Notes under the pieces: generated by a model
Told to the model about the DNA's origin: nothing
The model's input: the letters and a program-made list of their open reading frames with translations, nothing else
The model's database searches: none
Part shown: positions 6,730-11,163 of the stretch, one piece after another
How positions within the stretch are numbered: the stretch's first letter is position 1
Layout: every line of letters begins with the position of its first letter
Source: DATIBL01 sp035457505
GTDB taxonomy: Bacteria > Patescibacteriota > Minisyncoccia > Phycocordibacterales > UBA6899
Assembly: GCA_035457505.1 (NCBI GenBank)
Contig: DATIBL010000087.1
Span: 1 to 11,163, forward strand
Direction of reading: 5' to 3'
DNA: 11,163 bases
Made by a program: the position numbers and the translations under genes

Positions 6730-6743
6730 TATCCAATTGGATA
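6730..6743. promoter_or_regulatory. 14-bp perfect palindrome abutting the -35 box
   Basis: TATCCAATTGGATA reads the same on both strands and ends one base before the TTGACT box of the PP-loop promoter. It sits just after the stop of the 77-aa gene. Having no loop it is a poor hairpin but a plausible dimeric repressor or activator site. Confidence 0.4.
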
Positions 6744-6744
6744 C

Positions 6745-6978
6745 TTATGACTCTTCCTGCATCAGCTTCTGGATCTGATCTTTGTACTCTCCCATCACAG
6801 ACATCGTCGCCGCCATCTGATCCTTGCCGCTATCCATCTCGGCCTTGATCTTGACCGCGATCTCCTGGAAGAGCTCGGGGTTTTTGGTAACAACCTTAAT
6901 GATCTTTTCCTGCTCTTCTTTCGGGAGCGCGGAAAGTTTGGACTGCAAAAGCTTGCGGATCAATAGTTCTTTGAACAT
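6745..6978 (-). CDS. Small helical protein, 77 aa, unknown function
   Basis: Sequence starts MFKELLIRKLLQSKLSALPKEEQ and continues with KNPELFQEIAVKIKAEMDSGKD. It is highly charged with amphipathic helices throughout, no Cys, no signal peptide and no membrane segment. The pattern 'EEQEKIIKVVTKNPELFQEIA' hints at a small helix-turn-helix-like or adaptor fold, but I recognise no named family. I have a general impression that similar short proteins occur in Patescibacteria. The ATG at 6978 is chosen because the promoter -10 ends 8 nt before it; longer readings of the frame would include the promoter and the terminator of the upstream cluster. There is no Shine-Dalgarno site. Soluble and cytoplasmic by prediction. 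No clear terminator follows it, so read-through into the PP-loop operon is possible. Confidence 0.82.
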   Translation of the reverse strand: MFKELLIRKLLQSKLSALPKEEQEKIIKVVTKNPELFQEIAVKIKAEMDSGKDQMAATMSVMGEYKDQIQKLMQEES

Positions 6979-6986
6979 AGAGTGCC

Positions 6987-7016
6987 AGTATATCGGGCGC
7001 GATGCATTGCTGTAAA
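6987..7016 (-). promoter_or_regulatory. Promoter of the 77-aa gene, predicted leaderless
   Basis: TTTACA (7016-7011), 18 nt, TATACT (6992-6987), then GGCACTCT and the ATG at 6978. Expected transcription start is at or next to the A of ATG. Confidence 0.68.
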
Positions 7017-7030
7017 TATGGACAACAAAC

Positions 7031-7054
7031 GAAAAAGCGCCCTTATGGCGCCTT
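7031..7054 (-). terminator. Terminator of the kinase/regulator cluster
   Basis: On the minus strand AAGGCGCC (7054-7047) pairs with GGCGCTTT (7041-7034), one G-U pair, loop of 5, running into TTTTTC. It lies 22 nt after the stop of the last response regulator gene and upstream of the 77-aa gene promoter. Confidence 0.75.
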
Positions 7055-7076
7055 CCTCTGCTCGCTTTCTCCTGAA

Positions 7077-7469
7077 CTACGCTGTTCCAAGGCGCGTCTT
7101 GATCTTGCGAACGACGTCCTCGATGTTCCAGTCGGATTTGACGAGGAAGTCGTACGATCCCGCCTCGGTAGCCTGAGCGACCTTGTCGGGGTCGTTGATA
7201 TTGGTGAGCAGGATGACCGATGCGCTCTTTCCCCATTCTTTGTCTTCGCGCAGCTTCTCAAGCATGGTGAGGCCGTCCATGACGGGCATCATGAGGTCGA
7301 GAAGAATCAGGTCGGGATGTTCCGCAAGCGCGATATCGAGACCCTCCTGGCCGTTCTTGGCTTGGAAGACCTGGAAACCTTCAAACGACAAAATGTCCGA
7401 CACCGCATTGCGAAGCGGCGCTTCATCTTCGACGATCAGGACCTTTTTTGACGATGCGGCTTCGGGCAT
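7077..7469 (-). CDS. Single-domain response regulator (distal)
   Basis: 130 aa, a receiver domain alone with no DNA-binding or enzymatic output. Acidic pocket VEDE (13-16), phosphoacceptor Asp58 in LLLDLMMP, switch Thr89 in ILLTN, conserved Lys111 in FLVKSDW. All residues needed for phosphorylation are present. It follows the other regulator gene by 17 nt and ends the cluster before the terminator at 7054-7031. No Shine-Dalgarno is visible upstream of ATG 7469 (the sequence there is CACCATCACC). A small dyad GGTCT-GTT-AGACC (7481-7493) lies over the stop of the preceding gene, so expression may depend on coupling. It probably receives phosphate from the neighbouring kinase and acts through protein-protein contact, CheY-like. 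Its partner is not in the window. Confidence 0.95.
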   Translation of the reverse strand: MPEAASSKKVLIVEDEAPLRNAVSDILSFEGFQVFQAKNGQEGLDIALAEHPDLILLDLMMPVMDGLTMLEKLREDKEWGKSASVILLTNINDPDKVAQATEAGSYDFLVKSDWNIEDVVRKIKTRLGTA

Positions 7470-7486
7470 GGTGATGGTGAGGTCTG

Positions 7487-7885
7487 TTAGACCCCGGCGC
7501 TCTGAGCGAGTGCGTATTCGATGTCGTTGACGATCTGATTGATATCGAAGTCAGACTTGGTGTAGTAGTTCGAAACGCCAAGTTGAAGGTATGAGCGAAC
7601 ATTGGTCGTCGACGCGGTGTTGGAGACCACGAAGATCGGAATGTTCTTCCATTCGGGGTGGTTCTTCACCTGCACAACGAAATCGAGTCCGTTGCCGCTT
7701 CCGAGCAGGTAGTGGTCGAGCCAGATGACATCGACACCGCCCATATTCTCGAGCTGCTTGATGCCGTCATCGACAGTGGAAACCACGATCGGCTCGAAGC
7801 CGCGCTCACTGAATGCCTCGCGGACAGCTTTTGCGAGCTGTCGTTCGTCCTCGAGGACAAGGATCTTTCTGGTTGGTTCTTGCAT
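7487..7885 (-). CDS. Single-domain response regulator (proximal)
   Basis: 132 aa from the ATG at 7885. Receiver domain with LEDE (11-14), phosphoacceptor Asp57 in IWLDHYL, Ser88 in FVVSN, Lys110 in YYTKSDF. The loop after Asp57 (HYLLGSGNGLDF) is longer and more polar than the usual DxxMP of the sister gene, a sign of the FixJ-independent, Spo0F/Rcp-like style rather than a recent duplicate. An upstream in-frame ATG at 7894 and one at 7921 exist, but the promoter -10 (7898-7893) covers or precedes them, so 7885 is preferred. There is no Shine-Dalgarno site. It lies 60 nt after the kinase gene and 17 nt before the second regulator. No output domain. Confidence 0.93.
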   Translation of the reverse strand: MQEPTRKILVLEDERQLAKAVREAFSERGFEPIVVSTVDDGIKQLENMGGVDVIWLDHYLLGSGNGLDFVVQVKNHPEWKNIPIFVVSNTASTTNVRSYLQLGVSNYYTKSDFDINQIVNDIEYALAQSAGV

Positions 7886-7892
7886 GCTGCTC

Positions 7893-7921
7893 ATATTACA
7901 CTCTGGGGATTCGCGGGACAA
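7893..7921 (-). promoter_or_regulatory. Internal promoter for the response regulators, predicted leaderless
   Basis: TTGTCC (7921-7916), 17 nt, TAATAT (7898-7893), then GAGCAGC and ATG at 7885. This would let the two regulators be made independently of the kinase. Confidence 0.6.
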
Positions 7922-7940
7922 GTGAAAAACTCAACAATTA

Positions 7941-7960
7941 AAGGGCTAACTGAGGCCCTT
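7941..7960 (-). terminator. Weak hairpin at the kinase gene stop
   Basis: AAGGGC (7941-7946) pairs with GCCCTT (7955-7960), loop of 8, spanning the TAG stop of the kinase. The following minus-strand bases (TAATTGTTGAGTTTTT) are T-rich but broken. It may be a partial terminator or attenuator between the kinase and the regulators. Confidence 0.35.
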
Positions 7961-9769
7961 GGAGCCCGTCTTCTTGGGCATTCCGGCCAAAGGCAGGAGA
8001 ACATGGAAGGTTGTGCCGTTGTTTTCTTCGGATTCAAACCAGATACGGCCGCCAGATGCCTCGACGATCGCTTTGACGATATACATGCCGAGCCCGGTAC
8101 CCTCGGTGTCTTTTTGGCGGACGTTGTCGGCACGGAAAAGCTTTTCGAAGATCTTGTCGTGCTGGCTTATCGGGATGCCGTAGCCGTTGTCGGAGACGCG
8201 GATATAGAGATCGGGATCGCGCTTGGAGACTTCGACCTCCACGTGTCCCCCGGCTTGCGTATATTTGACCGAGTTCGAAAGGAAATTCTGGAAGATGATG
8301 CGCAGAAGTTTGGGATCGGCGCTGTAGGTGCCGACGGAGGGGTCGTAGATGCGCGTGACGGTTTGTTGCTTCTCAGTGATCTGCGGCGTGAGCTCCATGA
8401 GAACGCTGTCGGAGATCTCCATCGGGTCGACCGGCTCGGGCTCGATCGCGAACGTCCCAAGATCGATGCGGGAGACGTTTAGGAGCGCGTTGACGAGATC
8501 GACCATGCGAAGATTTCCTGCATAGATCTCTTTGACGTACTGCTTCTGCTTTTCGTTGAGCTCGCCGACATACTTCGAGAGCAGCATTTCCGAGTACCAC
8601 CGGATGGCAGAGAGCGGCGTGCGCAGCTGATGCGATGCAAGAGAGACGAACTCGGTCTTTGCGCGATCGATCTCCTTGCGCTGGGTGATGTCCTGGCAGA
8701 CGCTCACATAGAAGATGATCTGGCCGTTGTCGGATATCGGGAAGATCGAGAATTCCGCCTGATATTCGCTGCCGTCTTTGCGGCGGTTGAAAAGATCTTC
8801 GGTGCGGAAAGTGTAGCCGGCGGTGATCTTTTCCCACATCTCCTGGAAGATCTCGGGTTTGGTTTTGTCGTTCTTTAAGAGCTTGGGGTTGCGTCCGAGT
8901 GCTTCGTCTGCGCTGTGGCCGTTCAGCTTCTCCCACGCTTCGTTGACGTAGATGATCGTCGCGTCAGGCTTGGTGATCGCAACGGCTTCGGTCGAGGAAT
9001 CGACCGCCTTTTGGAATTTCTTCACGTTCTGGATCTCTGCCTCGATCTTTACGCGGGCTTCTTCGAGCTCGGTGGTGCGGCTCTGGAGAACTTCCTGCAC
9101 GCGCTTTTCGTTGGAGATGTCGCGCATGATCCCGGCACAGCGGAGCGGGGCGTTTCCATCGAACATCGCTCGCCCGCGATCCTCGACCCAGATGTATTCG
9201 CCGTTCTGCTTTTTGATGCGATATTCGACGGCATACTCCGGCGTGCGCTTCTTGAGATGGTAGTCCATCGTGCGCTTCACGCCTTCGAGATCGTCGGGGT
9301 GGATGCTTTCGAGCCAGAACGCCATCTTTTCCGAAAGATCGCGATCGCCGTAGCCGAGCATGGCCATGAGGTGGCCGGAGAAGAAGATCTCGTTCTGGGG
9401 AACGCGATAGTCCCAATACCCTGCGCCGGAGCCCCGAAGTGCAAGCTCGGCCTCGCTTGCTTGTGCGAGGGCGCGCGCGATCTTGCGCCTCGCGTCTTTT
9501 GCAAATGCAAAATACGGCGGCAGTACGGAAACGAACATTCCGAGGATCGTGAGCGCAGTGAGGAATGAGATGCCTCCGACCGCCCAGGGAAGATATTCTG
9601 CGTACCCGGTCCCGGGAAATGTCCACACAACCCAAGTGAGAAATCCGCCGACAACAAGAAGGATGATCGGAACGAGAACGATGATAACAAGGCCGCCCGA
9701 CGGCAGTCTTTCGGGGGGTCTTTCCCCTCGCGATCCTGTACGCGATTCATCCATATTCCTTTCAGTCAT
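7946..9769 (-). CDS. Membrane PAS-PAS hybrid-free sensor histidine kinase
   Basis: 607 aa. Two N-terminal membrane helices (about 26-50 and 61-86) with only a short outside loop, then PAS1 (about 106-221, ends GIMRDISNEK), a charged coiled coil (221-253), PAS2 (about 251-366, ends VCQDITQRKE), HisKA with the phosphoacceptor His380 in ASHQLRTPLS, and HATPase_c with N box NFLSNSVKYT (495-504), G1 DNGYGIP (527-533) and G2 GTGLG (557-561). No receiver domain is attached, so it must pass phosphate to separate proteins; the two receiver genes directly downstream are the obvious partners. With hardly any extracellular part, sensing is likely by the membrane or the cytoplasmic PAS domains. The ATG at 9769 has AAGGA 6 nt upstream; ATG at 9754 also has a good site. 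Longer readings to 9826 are less likely. Confidence 0.95.
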   Translation of the reverse strand: MTERNMDESRTGSRGERPPERLPSGGLVIIVLVPIILLVVGGFLTWVVWTFPGTGYAEYLPWAVGGISFLTALTILGMFVSVLPPYFAFAKDARRKIARALAQASEAELALRGSGAGYWDYRVPQNEIFFSGHLMAMLGYGDRDLSEKMAFWLESIHPDDLEGVKRTMDYHLKKRTPEYAVEYRIKKQNGEYIWVEDRGRAMFDGNAPLRCAGIMRDISNEKRVQEVLQSRTTELEEARVKIEAEIQNVKKFQKAVDSSTEAVAITKPDATIIYVNEAWEKLNGHSADEALGRNPKLLKNDKTKPEIFQEMWEKITAGYTFRTEDLFNRRKDGSEYQAEFSIFPISDNGQIIFYVSVCQDITQRKEIDRAKTEFVSLASHQLRTPLSAIRWYSEMLLSKYVGELNEKQKQYVKEIYAGNLRMVDLVNALLNVSRIDLGTFAIEPEPVDPMEISDSVLMELTPQITEKQQTVTRIYDPSVGTYSADPKLLRIIFQNFLSNSVKYTQAGGHVEVEVSKRDPDLYIRVSDNGYGIPISQHDKIFEKLFRADNVRQKDTEGTGLGMYIVKAIVEASGGRIWFESEENNGTTFHVLLPLAGMPKKTGSKGLS

Positions 9770-9925
9770 TGTACATCCTTGCTTCACCATACGATAGCGA
9801 AAGGTGGGGAAAATGGCCGGAAGCATCCGCGTGGAGAATGCTCCCCGAGAAAGCCTTTACAACCCGAGCCCAAGGGGTAGTCTGAGCACAGAAGTGATCC
9901 TACGACCGAAAAGAAGGAGCAAATA
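9770..9925. promoter_or_regulatory. Divergent intergenic region, kinase / phoH
   Basis: About 156 bp between the start codons of the kinase (minus) and the phoH-like gene (plus). On the plus strand the best promoter candidate is TTTACA (9856-9861), 16 nt, TAGTCT (9878-9883), followed by AAGGAG at 9914-9919. For the kinase I find no convincing -10/-35 pair. A short dyad GGAG-AATG-CTCC lies at 9832-9843. Confidence 0.4.
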
Positions 9926-11163
9926 ATGTCCGCATCGACCGGTAGTTCGCAAGGGAGTTCCGCTATGCACCTTCCCCGTCTTCTCGTGTTTGACACGAGC
10001 GTCCTCATGCATGATTCACGTTCGCTTGTCTCGTGCGATACCGACGACATCCTGATCACGGATGTGGTCTTGAATGAGCTCGACAACAACAAGAACGGTT
10101 TTGGGGAGCAGAATCGGAACGCCCGTGCTGCTTCACGGTATCTCGATCTGCTGAGTTCGAAGCTCGATATTGCGGCGTTTGATGACGGCGTCCCTCTCGC
10201 ACTCACCGGCCAGAAGCAGGCCAAAGGCCGTTTCTATCTCGAGTCTGAGACTGTCGCCCAGTCGCTGCGCGCGCAGCTCGCAGAAATGCCGAACAACGAT
10301 CATCGCATCATTGCTCTTGCGGAATACTACAAGATGCATATGGAAGGTCGCTGGTCCGACGTGCTGGTGATCTCGAACGACGTGAATTTCCGGATCGCCG
10401 CGCGTCGTCGAGGACTTATGGCCGAGCAGTATGTGAGCGACCACCACGAGTCGGATGACGAGGTCATTTCCCCGAACGTCCACGAACAGCATGGCGATTT
10501 CTGGGAGAAGCTCCCAGACCTGACGTCCTTCAAGAAGGGTGCCGAGACGTTCTATACGTTCAAGAAGCTGATTCGCGGCTGGGATCTCCATGATCTCGTT
10601 CGTGTGGTCGATGGGGACAGTGTTCTCTCAATGACCGTTGAAGAACGCGGCAATCGCTCGATGGTACTGCGGGTGCTCCGCGACCACTCGTCTGTCCGCA
10701 ACGCCGTTTGGGGTATCACCGCTCGGAACGAGGCCCAGAACTTCGGACTGAATCTCCTGATGGATCCAAGCATTCACGTCGTCTATCTCATTGGTAAAGC
10801 CGGGAGCGGTAAGACGCTGCTCACACTTGCCGCCGGCCTGACGCAGACGTTTGATCTGAAGCTGTATAACGAGATCATTATGACGCGCCTGACTGTCCCG
10901 GTCGGCGAGGACATCGGCTTCCTTCCCGGGAACGAAAGGGAGAAGATGGAACCCTGGATGGGCGCCCTCTATGACAATCTCGAAGTCCTGACGAAGGCCG
11001 ATGAAAGCGGCGGCGACTGGGGAAAGAAGGCGACATTCGACCTCGTTACGTCCAAGATCTCGATCAAGGCATTGAATTTTATGCGAGGGCGGACGCTGAT
11101 CGAGAAGTTCCTGATCATCGATGAGGCTCAAAACCTGACACCGAAGCAGATGAAGACGATTCT
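9926..11163 (+). CDS. PIN-PhoH ATPase, 3' end beyond window
   Basis: 412 codons visible, no stop before the edge. The N-terminal PIN nuclease-like domain (about 18-165) keeps Asp23 (VFDTSVL), Glu51 (LNELD), Asp125 (NNDHRI) and Asp152 (SNDVNF), the acidic set for metal binding. A linker/OB-like stretch (about 205-255) leads to the PhoH ATPase with Walker A GKAGSGKT (290-297), the family-typical VPVGEDIGFLPG segment (324-335) and Walker B LIIDEAQN (396-403). Members of this PIN-PhoH (YlaK/PhoH2-type) family are thought to be RNA helicase/nucleases. ATG 9926 has AAGGAG 6 nt upstream. An in-frame ATG at 9965 also has GGGAG upstream and would begin closer to the PIN core, so it is a real alternative. 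The C-terminal part of the ATPase is missing only because the window ends. Confidence 0.95.
   Translation, partial: MSASTGSSQGSSAMHLPRLLVFDTSVLMHDSRSLVSCDTDDILITDVVLNELDNNKNGFGEQNRNARAASRYLDLLSSKLDIAAFDDGVPLALTGQKQAKGRFYLESETVAQSLRAQLAEMPNNDHRIIALAEYYKMHMEGRWSDVLVISNDVNFRIAARRRGLMAEQYVSDHHESDDEVISPNVHEQHGDFWEKLPDLTSFKKGAETFYTFKKLIRGWDLHDLVRVVDGDSVLSMTVEERGNRSMVLRVLRDHSSVRNAVWGITARNEAQNFGLNLLMDPSIHVVYLIGKAGSGKTLLTLAAGLTQTFDLKLYNEIIMTRLTVPVGEDIGFLPGNEREKMEPWMGALYDNLEVLTKADESGGDWGKKATFDLVTSKISIKALNFMRGRTLIEKFLIIDEAQNLTPKQMKTI

Noticed and set aside
7658..8482. Plus-strand frame opposite the kinase and regulator
   Set aside because: Antisense to strongly conserved HATPase and receiver domains; no independent support.
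9832..9843. Dyad GGAG-AATG-CTCC as a terminator or operator
   Set aside because: Only 4 bp per arm and no T-tract; too weak to call.
1..11163. Recoding of TGA as glycine or tryptophan
   Set aside because: The lipoprotein and SDR genes end at TGA at the expected family or terminator positions, and no conserved protein is interrupted by TGA.

Overview
The window is about 11.2 kb of compact, moderately GC-rich bacterial chromosome (standard code: TAA, TAG and TGA all end genes). It holds nine genes that I accept. No tRNA, rRNA, CRISPR array or insertion sequence was seen. The gene set (a leucyl-tRNA synthetase of unusual build, a tiny 77-residue protein, single-domain response regulators, a PIN-PhoH protein, several promoters that place transcription starts almost on the start codon) makes me think of Candidate Phyla Radiation / Patescibacteria. 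That placement is inference; no marker here proves it.

Layout, left to right. Positions 1-159 are intergenic with an inverted repeat. Next is leuS on the minus strand (171-3218). A divergent intergenic region with back-to-back promoters separates it from a small plus-strand lipoprotein gene (3332-3511). A shared bidirectional terminator follows, then ychF on minus (3553-4650). Next comes a two-gene minus-strand operon: a PP-loop ATP-pyrophosphatase (5740-6651) and an overlapping extended SDR epimerase/reductase (4766-5755). A 77-residue protein gene (6745-6978, minus) follows. A minus-strand signalling cluster reads histidine kinase (7946-9769), response regulator (7487-7885), response regulator (7077-7469), terminator. 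Finally, a plus-strand PIN-PhoH ATPase gene begins at 9926 and runs off the right edge.

The strongest observation is in leuS. A complete RBBP9/YdeN-type serine hydrolase (alpha/beta-hydrolase fold), with a visible Ser-Asp-His triad, is spliced in frame between the two CxxC halves of the second zinc ribbon. All the usual LeuRS motifs are kept on either side. A two-in-one synthetase-hydrolase of this kind is the best candidate in the window for an undescribed activity.

The second theme is transcription and translation starts. Four minus-strand genes (leuS, ychF, the 77-residue gene and the first response regulator) have a -10-like hexamer ending 7-9 nt before the chosen start codon and no Shine-Dalgarno sequence, which predicts leaderless mRNAs. 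The lipoprotein, PP-loop, SDR, kinase and phoH genes have normal Shine-Dalgarno sites. The kinase and the two receiver-only regulators form a branched phosphotransfer module with no DNA-binding output in the window. The PP-loop/SDR pair looks like sugar-nucleotide or cell-surface glycan chemistry.
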